DNA from: Paludibacteraceae bacterium
GTDB taxonomy: Bacteria > Bacteroidota > Bacteroidia > Bacteroidales > Paludibacteraceae
DNA length: 64,000 nucleotides
NCBI GenBank assembly: GCA_017471175.1
Contig: JAFUVS010000004.1
Coordinates: 1-64,000, forward strand
Reading direction: 5' to 3'
Of this stretch, positions 1-7,097 are shown piece after piece; position 1 is the stretch's first letter; the number at the start of each line of letters is the position of its first letter. Made by a program: the position numbers and the translations under genes. The notes beneath the pieces were generated by a model, which did no database searches, was not told where the DNA came from, and saw only the letters and a list, made by a program, of their open reading frames with translations.

Positions 1-329
1 AACCGACATTTTGTTGTTTTTCGCGGCTATTTTCGACCCGAAATGATCACTATTGACGCTTTCACTTCCCTATTTTGAAAGCGCAATTGTGTCTTGTTGT
101 GCCATTTCTTCACGTTTTCCCCAAACCAATCATCCTTTTTCTCTATTCTTTTTCTCCGTCCTAATGTTTTGCCTTTCTGCCTTAATCTCCTCCTTAATAA
201 ACGACCGTTTAGTAAGAGGAAAGGTTTTTTATGCAATCTGTCAATGCCGGATAGGTTGTATAGTAAAGCAATAGGGAGTATCGGAAAGAAGATGGGGTCT
301 TTGATGTATTGATATTACCGCGAAAAACA
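1..329. other. noncoding stretch with no supported gene
   Basis: No reading frame here has a ribosome binding site, a recognisable product or Bacteroidetes-like codon use. The longest candidate, about 69 codons on the minus strand at 27-236, is rich in Lys and Arg and matches no family I know. The notable content is the inverted repeat pair described separately. It may be the remnant of a small mobile element or an untranslated regulatory region. Confidence 0.5.
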
Positions 330-337
330 ACAAAATG
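7..337. repeat. 20-bp perfect inverted repeat bounding a 331-bp segment
   Basis: CATTTTGTTGTTTTTCGCGG at 7-26 is the exact reverse complement of 318-337. The arms lie 291 bases apart and the match stops abruptly on both sides. The right arm runs into the first copy of the duplicated promoter (330-394). No target-site duplication is obvious in the few bases next to the arms. A MITE-like or decayed IS element is possible, but no transposase is visible, and only six bases precede the left arm inside the window. Confidence 0.6.
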
Positions 338-394
338 ACATACAACGTCTTGCGGGGTTGGCTGAAAGGCTGTACCTTTGCGGGCAGAAAAAGA
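330..394 (+). repeat. direct repeat copy A carrying a promoter
   Basis: These 65 bases recur at 940-1004 with only two substitutions (363 T to A and 375 C to T). One is in the promoter spacer and the other at a free position of the -7 box, so both copies keep a consensus promoter. The two copies bracket the YafQ-type toxin-antitoxin genes exactly. Confidence 0.85.
350..380 (+). promoter_or_regulatory. Bacteroidetes promoter for the first toxin-antitoxin module
   Basis: The -33 TTG is at 350-352 and the -7 TACCTTTG at 373-380, with a 20-base spacer. The antitoxin ATG is 53 bases further on and is preceded by AAGGAGG at 422-428. Confidence 0.7.
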
Positions 395-433
395 TTAGCA
401 GATAGCAATAAGAAAATAAGGAAGGAGGCAATT

Positions 434-640
434 ATGAAAGATGCAAAATTAAAACCCGGGTACCGCAGATACGTGGTGCATGTACCTTATGGAAATGTAA
501 AAGAATTTCGGTCGGATATGAAAACACTCGGTTACGAGATAGAGAAACGTAATGCTTTAGATGAAGCGATGGAAGATGTGATGGCAGGTCGTGTATATAC
601 TTACTCTTCCGTCGATGAAATGATCAAATCGATACTATAA
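434..640 (+). CDS. antitoxin of a YafQ-type toxin-antitoxin module
   Basis: This 68-residue protein is probably the antitoxin that neutralises the toxin encoded next. The ATG at 434 is preferred because it has a strong ribosome binding site (AAGGAGG, 422-428). An in-frame start at 335 would lie inside the promoter. The first 45 residues look like a small DNA-binding or dimerisation part. The C-terminal region (about 43-68, DEAMEDVMAGRVYTYSSVDE...) has the layout common in antitoxin tails: an acidic helix, an Ala-Gly-Arg turn, then Ser-Val-Asp-Glu. The stop overlaps the toxin start by one base (TAATG), which favours coupled translation. The role is inferred mainly from position and tail pattern; I cannot name the antitoxin family. 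Confidence 0.75.
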   Translation: MKDAKLKPGYRRYVVHVPYGNVKEFRSDMKTLGYEIEKRNALDEAMEDVMAGRVYTYSSVDEMIKSIL

Positions 641-921
641 TGTACACGCTGGAAACAACCAAGAGATTTAATTCCGATTTCAGACGCTGTATAAGACAAG
701 GCAAAAGCGTTCAAGCGTTTCGCGAAACCGTTGAAATACTTGCCGAAACAGGTACATTGCCTATCGAGTACAGACCTCATCAGTTGAGAGATTATTTTGC
801 AGGCTGTTGGGAATGTCATATTGATGACGACTGGTTGCTTATTTGGCGGCAAGACGATGACAAACTAACGTTATTATTGACCAATACAGGTACGCACGAA
901 GAGCTATTCCATCCTTTATAG
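640..921 (+). CDS. YafQ-family type II toxin (mRNA interferase)
   Basis: This 93-residue RelE-superfamily protein is expected to cleave mRNA on the ribosome. Residues that match the E. coli YafQ active site are visible: His47, His60, Asp64-Trp65 (in CHIDDDWLLIW), His86 and Phe90 (in TGTHEELF). Length and motif order are typical for the family. It directly follows its antitoxin with a one-base overlap and has no ribosome binding site of its own, so it probably depends on coupling. The pair sits between two copies of a 65-bp promoter repeat, which is unusual. No frameshift or missing catalytic residue is seen, so it is probably active. Confidence 0.9.
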   Translation: MYTLETTKRFNSDFRRCIRQGKSVQAFRETVEILAETGTLPIEYRPHQLRDYFAGCWECHIDDDWLLIWRQDDDKLTLLLTNTGTHEELFHPL

Positions 922-939
922 TTAAGGAATAAGACTTTT

Positions 940-1004
940 ACAAAATGACATACAACGTCTTGCGGGGTTGGCAGAAAGGCTGTATCTTTGCGGGCAGAAA
1001 AAGA
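940..1004 (+). repeat. direct repeat copy B carrying a promoter
   Basis: This is the second copy of the 65-bp sequence at 330-394, 63 of 65 bases identical. It begins 19 bases after the toxin stop codon. Recombination between the copies would delete the whole toxin-antitoxin module and leave one promoter. Confidence 0.85.
960..990 (+). promoter_or_regulatory. duplicated promoter directly before a terminator
   Basis: TTG at 960-962 and TATCTTTG at 983-990 are 20 bases apart, as in copy A. A transcript starting near 996 would meet the terminator hairpin at 1007-1046 almost at once, so this promoter serves no visible gene. Confidence 0.6.
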
Positions 1005-1006
1005 AC

Positions 1007-1046
1007 AAAAGCGGTAATATCAGTAAAAGCGATATTGCCGCTTTTT
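1007..1046 (+). terminator. intrinsic terminator after the YafQ-type module
   Basis: The left arm (1007-1021) and right arm (1031-1045) form a 15-bp stem with a single G-U pair, a 9-base loop and a run of U. The core of the arm (GCGGTAATATC) also occurs in reverse at 311-321, just before repeat copy A. Confidence 0.8.
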
Positions 1047-1065
1047 GTGTTTGTTATCGGCAACA

Positions 1066-1107
1066 ATCTTTGAAATCTATGAATCTTTGAATCCTTGAAT
1101 CCTTAAT
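1066..1107. repeat. degenerate octamer tandem repeat
   Basis: Five loosely matching units of the form ATCTTTGA / ATCCTTGA follow each other in the AT-rich gap between the two toxin-antitoxin modules. The function is unknown. The rest of the gap from 922 to 1257 holds only the repeat copy, terminator and promoter listed separately. Confidence 0.5.
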
Positions 1108-1172
1108 TTGAGGAGAATAATATAAAGAAGTCGTTCTTTGACGTATTGTAGAAATCGAAAAAGAAGCAAAAA

Positions 1173-1204
1173 TTTGTGTAAAAGAAGTAAACACCGTACT
1201 TTTG
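1173..1204 (+). promoter_or_regulatory. Bacteroidetes promoter for the second toxin-antitoxin module
   Basis: TTTG at 1173-1176 and TACTTTTG at 1197-1204 are separated by 20 bases, an exact consensus arrangement 54 bases before the next start codon. Confidence 0.75.
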
Positions 1205-1257
1205 CTGCGTGTTTATAAACACATATATCGGCTATAACGAAGAAAAATTATACGACT

Positions 1258-1494
1258 ATGGTACAAGAATTTACTTATTCAGATGTTCTCAATATGGCAT
1301 TTATGCTTCCGTTAGAAGAACAAAAAATCGTGATAAGGGCTATGCAAAGTAGAATAGAGGATACGCAGGTAGAATCATCTGTAGTTCCCTACACGTGGGA
1401 CGAAGTAAAAGCACGCTTTGAAACGGCAAAACAACAATTTGCTACAGGACAATATAAAACCCATAAACAAGTAATGGCACATCGTTCAATGTAG
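1258..1494 (+). CDS. probable antitoxin of a ParE/RelE-type module
   Basis: This 78-residue protein is placed four bases before a ParE/RelE-like toxin gene. It has an N-terminal helical part (VLNMAFMLPLEEQKIVIRAM) and a C-terminal part (WDEVKARFETAKQQFATGQY...THKQVMAHR). The tail resembles antitoxins of addiction modules, in which an acidic helix, an Ala/Gly turn and a final HxxVM segment wrap the toxin. The start is the only ATG near the consensus promoter. The function is inferred from context and general shape; no DNA-binding fold is certain. Confidence 0.65.
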   Translation: MVQEFTYSDVLNMAFMLPLEEQKIVIRAMQSRIEDTQVESSVVPYTWDEVKARFETAKQQFATGQYKTHKQVMAHRSM

Positions 1495-1498
1495 AGAT

Positions 1499-1807
1499 AT
1501 GGATATACTTTGGTCAAATCAAGCACAGGAAGCTTTTGGTGATATTCGAGATTACTTGTTTACGCATTTTGGAATTGAAGCAGAGGAATCGTACCTCAAT
1601 AAGGTAGATAATACATTGGCTCAAATAGTAAAATTCCCGAATATTGGTGTTCCCGTTTATCAATTATCAGAAGATGGTACTGTAAGGAGTTTTCTTATCA
1701 AGGGCTTAAGTAAATTCATTTATTATGTGCGAGATAATACGATTTATATAGCCGATGTTTGGGATGTACGTCAAGACCCTGATGTCCTTTTAGAACGTTT
1801 TACTTGA
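1499..1807 (+). CDS. ParE/RelE-family toxin
   Basis: This 102-residue protein has the plan of the ParE/RelE toxin superfamily. An N-terminal helical hairpin (WSNQAQEAFGDIRDYLFTHFG) is followed by FPNIGVPVYQLSEDG and a central strand set (VRSFLIKGLSKFIYYVRDNT). It ends with IYIADVWDVRQDPDVLL, the usual place for the last strand and C-terminal helix. Such toxins act on DNA gyrase (ParE) or mRNA (RelE); the sequence does not decide which. The gene follows its presumed antitoxin by four bases and ends just before a strong terminator at 1855-1887, so the two form a complete unit. Confidence 0.85.
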   Translation: MDILWSNQAQEAFGDIRDYLFTHFGIEAEESYLNKVDNTLAQIVKFPNIGVPVYQLSEDGTVRSFLIKGLSKFIYYVRDNTIYIADVWDVRQDPDVLLERFT

Positions 1808-1854
1808 TAATGTCTATATCAAGGTAAATCTCGATTGACAAACATATTTTGCTT

Positions 1855-1887
1855 CAGACACGAAACATTGTTTCGTGTCTGTCTTTT
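1855..1887 (+). terminator. intrinsic terminator after the second toxin-antitoxin module
   Basis: A perfect 12-bp stem (CAGACACGAAAC at 1855-1866 with 1870-1881) has a 3-base loop and ends in a T-rich run. A possible upstream start at 1849 for the next gene would lie in this hairpin and is therefore rejected. Confidence 0.9.
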
Positions 1888-1953
1888 TCTACAATCGTTA
1901 AATCCGCAATTCTTAAATTTCAATATATTAACCTATTAAAAATTTATGAACGT

Positions 1954-4900
1954 ATGAAAAAATTATTCTATCTTTTCGTGCCGCTACTGGCACTGTTGCT
2001 CACCCTCGTGCCGATGACGGTACAGGCGCAGGTGAATGAGTATTTTAATATCTACAACACAGATAACTCTTATTCTGCAATCAAAATTAGAGTAAAAGGA
2101 AATCCGGGAATAGAGTTATACTACTCAACGGATAAGAATACGTGGACAGAAATAACGACATCAGGCTCTTCAACAGAAACGGTCAAACTAACATTATCTG
2201 GTGCTGCTACAACGTATTATTTCAAAGGGAACAATTCAACGCCGTTTCACAAAGATGACAATAACTATGTGCATTTTAGTGTCTATTCATCTCAAGGAGG
2301 GACGGCGTACATACGTAAACTTGCAGGAAACATTATGTCCTTGGTCTATGGAGATGATTTTCAGACTGAAGGAGATGTAATTCCATGTGACTATTGTTTC
2401 AAGAATCTATTTGCCGGAAGTGCGTACAAGGTAGATGCGTCCGCATTGTCATTGCCTGCTACGACATTAACAACAGGTTGTTATTATGGGATGTTTGAAT
2501 CAAGTGGATCATATTGGTATTTAACAGGTTTTCCAAAATTGCCTGCGCAGAATTTGAAGCCCTATTGCTATGCACGTATGTTTGCCAAGACCAATTTGAG
2601 TGTTCAAAATGGGAACAATACGAGTATCATTCTTCCGGCAGAAGAACTGGCAGATCATTGCTATGAGCAAATGTTTGAGATGAATAGTGTGCCTTCGGGA
2701 GGATTTACGCGCACGGTGGAGATAATGGCAACTACCCTACGCGACCGCGAAGGAAATCTATACACCAATCCGCTGCAAGAAATGTTCAAATATACCGGTA
2801 GTTCTTCTAATACTTTACAATATGGTTATAGCAAGGTTGGTATATATTTCAGCGAATGGGGGCAAACAACCTATTCAACCACTACCACCGCCGCTACTAC
2901 CAACCCTACCTATAACTGGTGGGGAGGGTATTATAATAATAGTAGTAGTTATCAAGGTCGATTGGCTTTTTATCACGACAATAATCTATATCAAAGCAAA
3001 ACGACAAGTGGTTCAAGTACTTCAAAGAAAGCCTCATTTTTCCCGCAGTATTGCACTTTGAACAAGGGTACGGACGTATACGGAAATACGATTGACTCTG
3101 TTGTTTTTAACTGCGCTGCAAATGAAGGCTATTGGAATGAGGGACTCACATACAATGCCAATCTCCGCCGCGTAGTGCGCTCCGACTATACGATGAAAAC
3201 CGTTCCTGCTGCTCCATATAATAAAGATGGCAAACGTTTCATAGGTTGGTTCACTTCGCCTTCCGATGCAGGCTCACTTGTGACAGAAAATCAACTCAAA
3301 GCAATGACATCCGGTACCACCGTCTATGCCCGTTTTGCCTCTGACAGCGAATACGTCCTTTATATCGAGCCGAGCGATAAAGCCACCATAACCGCCACCG
3401 ATGGTACAGACAACTTTACTGCCGGTACAGTATATTTGCGAACCGCTGCTGAAGCTGCACGCACAATCACCCTTTCAACTTCGGATGAGACATCGGGATA
3501 TAGTTTCTATAAATACACACGGGATGGTTCGGAAATAGTGGGGAATAATGCAACTTTTGGCACATCCAAAGACCTCATGCTCGGTGCTATTATAGTAGGT
3601 ACATCTTCATCCGTATCCAAGGACGTTACAGTCTATCAAGCAGGTACTGGTGCTGGTACAAGCAGTCAATACGACCTCCCCTCTCAAGCAGTTGACCTCG
3701 GCGAAGCAGGTATTTGGGCAAAGTACAATGTGGATAAAGATCAATCAAGCGGCTTTGCCACTTCGGAAACGGCAACGGGTAGTTATTTCACTTGGGGAAC
3801 TTTGACTGTTGCTACAGATGCCGGTTCTACAGGGGGTTATTATGAAGGTTCGCAATCGATGTCTTCGGGCGATAACTTGCCAGTAACGGAAGAGACGGAT
3901 GCTGCGTATAAGTATTGCGGGCATATCTGGCGCATCGCTACCTACGAGGAATGGGCTAACCTGTTGGCGAATGTGAATGTGACGACAATCAACACTTACG
4001 ATCGCAAGCTGACGAGCAAGACGAACTCGAACTACATTATCATCCCGCATAACGGTTCGCGGACATCATCAGGTACAACGTGGGCTAACTCTATTCAGTA
4101 CTGGACCGCTACCTTTGCCACGACCGATACCTATGGTAGTGCAAAGGCCTGGGGGTACTCCACACCGAGTAACCAGTGGGGAAATCCTCCTTCTGCCCCG
4201 ACGCTTAATAGCGACAAGACGGGTTCACAGGGTACGGGTGCTATTTTTGCGGCTTGCGGCATACGCCCGATCTTGAGTATGGACATGCGCAAGCTGACCA
4301 TCCATTCCAACGGCTATACATACATCTATAACTGCGAATTGTATCAGCAGATGACAATTACCGCAAACGCTGCCGAAGGTTTTTCATTCAAGGAGTGGCA
4401 GGATGCAGCAGGTAATGTGGTATCGACTTCCAATCCGCTGGTAGTCAAAATGTATCACAATCTTACTTACACGGCTGTGTATAAAGAAAGCGCAGGCGCG
4501 CAACACGAAGTCGTTTTCTATGACTACGATGGAGAGACTGTTCTGGAACGCAAAAACGTGTACGAAGATGCTACCATTACTTATACTGGCGAAACACCTA
4601 CCCGCAGCGGGTATGAGTTCATCGGTTGGGATCGCGCTTTGGGTACGATGGGGAAGGCTGATGTGTCGTTTACAGCGCAATATGTGCAAACTTTCACTCT
4701 TACATTGAGCGGCAGCAATATGTCGTTCACGATGACAGCGGATGGATATGATCCGCAGACAACAAGCGGCACCTACAGAAGCGGAACAGATGTAACCATT
4801 ACAGCCACCGTTACCAATGACGCATATAAATTCAGTAAGTGGAGCGATGATGTTGTTACCTGTTCTCGTGTCGTGAAACTGACTGAAAACACGGCATTGA

Positions 4901-6576
4901 GTGCATCCTACCAACTTGTTTCGGATAATCAGTCTGTGAACGTCTATCAGGGTGCTGCGGCTGACACGATGCGGATCCTCTACAACCTTGATGCCCGCAC
5001 GGGCGACGACGGACTGACCTACCAACCCGTGGATATGGGTTATGGCGTGGCTTGGGCTGACCGAAATGTAGGGGCGACTTCAACAAATAATTTAGGTAGT
5101 CGCTTCTATTGGGGTGGCACAAGTGCCAGAACATCGTTCAACTCAAGTACGGGGATATCCAATATAAGCAGTTTCTCTACCGGGGATCAGTTGTCATCCG
5201 CGCAAGATGCTGCGTATGTGAATATGGGATCTTCTTGGCGAATGCCTAATGGCGATGATTTTCTTGCACTTCTTGATAATACAACAATTTCCAACGATAA
5301 CACATTTACTAACAAAACGAACACATCGTTATCAATCATCCTGCCCGCAGGAGGCTATCAAGGAAGTTCTATATACGATTTATCCAATCAGTATTATTGG
5401 ACCAACGAGTATGCTCTTACCGGTTCTGATTATCTTGGAGCGACATACAATTGTTACGCATTTGTACGGTTCTCAACCAATACATATCATGTCTCTGCCA
5501 CAAATATGACAGATAGTTATGGTAACGAGTACTATCTCGGTATGCCTGTTCGCGCTATCTATGAACCTGAATATCAGACCTATACGCTGACGATCAACGT
5601 GGGAACGAAACGTTATCAGTACATCTGTCAGGCGGGTCAGAACATTACCGTAACGGCGAATGCGACCGTATCGGGATACGTGTTCGATGAATGGACGGAG
5701 GACGGCAATACCGATGCCGAGCGCACGTTCACCGTGACGGGCAATATGTCCTATACGGCAACGTTCACCGCGACACCCAAACCTGCCGAACTGCATATCG
5801 TCCTCGAAGAGGCGGAAGATAACGATTATTACGATGATTTTTCTACGCGCTACGGTGGTAAAACAGCCAATACGGTAACACTCAACCGTCAGTTCGAGCA
5901 AGGTCGCTGGTCCACGCTCTGTCTGCCGTTCGAGGTCAGCGGCGGAATGATGACCACGCTGAAAATGAGCGGACGGGTCTATGAGTTCAAGTACGCTACG
6001 GGTAATGCGAACGTAGGCAGCGGCGTGAACCTCTATTTCTCCAACGCCAAGAAGATGGAAGCCGGCAAGGGCTATATCGTCAATGCTGATGCAAAATTAG
6101 CCGAAAAGACTTCATTCGTATTCAGCAATGTAAAGATTGACGTGTCAAAAGATTTAGGTAAGGCGTTGAACTCGAAAGAGGCATACGACAACTTGTCGAA
6201 TGCAAACGGCTACAAGACGAAAGGCAACATTGAGTTGGTCGGCACGCTGCGCAACGGTACGCTAAAAGGCTCTGATACGGGCAATACGTATATGGGCTTG
6301 AAGTCGAACAAAATCTACTATCCGAACATTTCTCAAGGTAGCACGATATGGGCTTATCGCGGTATATTCCGCAGCACGGAAACGCTGAACATCGAGAAGA
6401 TGCGTATCATCGTGGATGGCGAAGACCGTGGCGAGATTATTATTGATGCGGACGGTGACGTCCGCGCTCCAAGCGATGCTCCAAGTCGCAAGTTCATCCG
6501 TGACGGCGTACTCTATATCGAGCGCGAAGGCGTTGTCTATGACGCGCAAGGGAAGAGAGTGGAAGGGGCTTTTTAG
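1954..6576 (+). CDS. large mosaic secreted surface protein
   Basis: This 1,540-residue protein starts with a signal peptide (MKKLFYLFVPLLALLLTLVP..., cleavage near VQA-Q). Approximate order of parts: residues 145-250 carry repeats of the type LPATTL...CYYGMF known from Bacteroidetes cell-surface proteins. About 410-470 is an InlB-type beta repeat (FIGWFTSPSDAG). About 575-780 and 1022-1202 are two copies of a module with VDLG/VDMG...A+YNV, TWG or YWG, and WRIAT or WRMPN. About 780-990 and 1207-1275 hold further InlB-like repeats (FKEW, FIGWD, FSKWSDD, FDEWTEDG). A C-terminal domain (from about 1282) ends in FIRDGVLYIEREGVVYDAQG, similar to tails on secreted Bacteroidetes proteins. Adhesion or glycan contact is plausible but not shown. 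It is a single gene between terminators at 1855 and 6652. Confidence 0.85.
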   Translation: MKKLFYLFVPLLALLLTLVPMTVQAQVNEYFNIYNTDNSYSAIKIRVKGNPGIELYYSTDKNTWTEITTSGSSTETVKLTLSGAATTYYFKGNNSTPFHKDDNNYVHFSVYSSQGGTAYIRKLAGNIMSLVYGDDFQTEGDVIPCDYCFKNLFAGSAYKVDASALSLPATTLTTGCYYGMFESSGSYWYLTGFPKLPAQNLKPYCYARMFAKTNLSVQNGNNTSIILPAEELADHCYEQMFEMNSVPSGGFTRTVEIMATTLRDREGNLYTNPLQEMFKYTGSSSNTLQYGYSKVGIYFSEWGQTTYSTTTTAATTNPTYNWWGGYYNNSSSYQGRLAFYHDNNLYQSKTTSGSSTSKKASFFPQYCTLNKGTDVYGNTIDSVVFNCAANEGYWNEGLTYNANLRRVVRSDYTMKTVPAAPYNKDGKRFIGWFTSPSDAGSLVTENQLKAMTSGTTVYARFASDSEYVLYIEPSDKATITATDGTDNFTAGTVYLRTAAEAARTITLSTSDETSGYSFYKYTRDGSEIVGNNATFGTSKDLMLGAIIVGTSSSVSKDVTVYQAGTGAGTSSQYDLPSQAVDLGEAGIWAKYNVDKDQSSGFATSETATGSYFTWGTLTVATDAGSTGGYYEGSQSMSSGDNLPVTEETDAAYKYCGHIWRIATYEEWANLLANVNVTTINTYDRKLTSKTNSNYIIIPHNGSRTSSGTTWANSIQYWTATFATTDTYGSAKAWGYSTPSNQWGNPPSAPTLNSDKTGSQGTGAIFAACGIRPILSMDMRKLTIHSNGYTYIYNCELYQQMTITANAAEGFSFKEWQDAAGNVVSTSNPLVVKMYHNLTYTAVYKESAGAQHEVVFYDYDGETVLERKNVYEDATITYTGETPTRSGYEFIGWDRALGTMGKADVSFTAQYVQTFTLTLSGSNMSFTMTADGYDPQTTSGTYRSGTDVTITATVTNDAYKFSKWSDDVVTCSRVVKLTENTALSASYQLVSDNQSVNVYQGAAADTMRILYNLDARTGDDGLTYQPVDMGYGVAWADRNVGATSTNNLGSRFYWGGTSARTSFNSSTGISNISSFSTGDQLSSAQDAAYVNMGSSWRMPNGDDFLALLDNTTISNDNTFTNKTNTSLSIILPAGGYQGSSIYDLSNQYYWTNEYALTGSDYLGATYNCYAFVRFSTNTYHVSATNMTDSYGNEYYLGMPVRAIYEPEYQTYTLTINVGTKRYQYICQAGQNITVTANATVSGYVFDEWTEDGNTDAERTFTVTGNMSYTATFTATPKPAELHIVLEEAEDNDYYDDFSTRYGGKTANTVTLNRQFEQGRWSTLCLPFEVSGGMMTTLKMSGRVYEFKYATGNANVGSGVNLYFSNAKKMEAGKGYIVNADAKLAEKTSFVFSNVKIDVSKDLGKALNSKEAYDNLSNANGYKTKGNIELVGTLRNGTLKGSDTGNTYMGLKSNKIYYPNISQGSTIWAYRGIFRSTETLNIEKMRIIVDGEDRGEIIIDADGDVRAPSDAPSRKFIRDGVLYIEREGVVYDAQGKRVEGAF

Positions 6577-6651
6577 TTGAGGGTTCTTTTTAGTTGAGAG
6601 TGGAGCAGTATCCTCTGACTACGGAACACCGAAGACTGACCATATTATTCA

Positions 6652-6685
6652 AAAAAAAGGAAAGTGTTATTGCTTTCCTTTTTTT
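6652..6685 (+). terminator. intrinsic terminator after the surface protein gene
   Basis: A perfect stem with arms at 6652-6664 (A run then GGAAAG) and 6673-6685 (CTTTCC then T run) has an 8-base loop. It lies 76 bases after the stop codon. Confidence 0.85.
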
Positions 6686-6704
6686 ATTCTCTTGCGGTAA
6701 GAAA

Positions 6705-6788
6705 TGGTCAACAATTACCAACAATTTGGCAACAATTATTTTCTATTTGTCAGCATTTTTTTGCTACTTAAATGTGTGGTCAACAATT
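6705..6788. repeat. CAACAATT repeats spaced by helical turns
   Basis: CAACAATT occurs at 6709, 6719, 6730 and 6781, so start-to-start distances are 10, 11 and 51 bases. The first and last copies are part of a longer exact repeat, TGGTCAACAATT (6705-6716 and 6777-6788). The spacing puts all copies on roughly the same face of the helix. Confidence 0.6.
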
Positions 6789-6863
6789 GCCTTCAATTTA
6801 CCAACAACGATTTTTTATTACTAAATCAGGCATTTACGTGCTGACAATTAGGTTTGTACAGCG

Positions 6864-6907
6864 GAATCACATAAGAATCACATAAGAATCACATAAGAAC
6901 CACCTAA
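6864..6907. repeat. 11-bp tandem repeat, four units
   Basis: GAATCACATAA is repeated three times without change (6864-6896) and followed by a fourth unit with two changes (GAACCACCTAA, 6897-6907). The 11-bp period is close to one helical turn. Confidence 0.85.
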
Positions 6908-7024
6908 TATAGTAAGGGGAAAATGGCGGGGAAAACGGGGGAGGGTTCGCTCATAAAATCGCGGACACAGGACACTGCAAGGCGGGAGGGTTAGAAGAAC
7001 GTTTTTGGGTAGAATAAAGGATTT

Positions 7025-7056
7025 TTTGTGCGGATTGAATAGTTTTCTTACCTTTG
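7025..7056 (+). promoter_or_regulatory. promoter of the tsaB-porW-rfb operon
   Basis: TTTG at 7025-7028 and TACCTTTG at 7049-7056 with a 20-base spacer form a consensus match. It lies 41 bases before the tsaB ATG. Confidence 0.75.
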
Positions 7057-7097
7057 CGCGCTTTTTGAATCCTTCAATAAAAAAGCAGTCGAAAATT

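Larger units (their letters stand above)
6577..7097. other. long intergenic region with short repeats
   Basis: This stretch of more than 500 bases has no supported gene. It holds a terminator (6652-6685), CAACAATT repeats (6705-6788), an 11-bp tandem repeat (6864-6907), a G-rich patch around 6910-6950 and the tsaB promoter (7025-7056). Confidence 0.7.

Noticed and set aside
27-236. 69-codon minus-strand frame at the left edge
   Set aside because: It has a very basic composition, no ribosome binding site and no family resemblance; it lies inside the inverted repeat segment.
335-433. Upstream in-frame extension of the first antitoxin starting at 335
   Set aside because: It would start inside the promoter repeat; the ATG at 434 has a strong ribosome binding site.
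1849-1953. Extension of the large surface protein to 1849
   Set aside because: The start would be in the terminator hairpin at 1855-1887, while the ATG at 1954 gives a clean signal peptide.
4384-5025. 213-codon open frame on the minus strand within the surface protein gene
   Set aside because: It is a shadow of the plus-strand gene, with no recognisable domain and no start signals.
6864-6907. CRISPR-like array
   Set aside because: The units are 11 bases long with no spacers between them, so this is a plain tandem repeat.
6864-6907. DnaA-box cluster or replication origin
   Set aside because: The repeat resembles the reverse of TTATGTGATTC, not TTATCCACA, and dnaA is not nearby.
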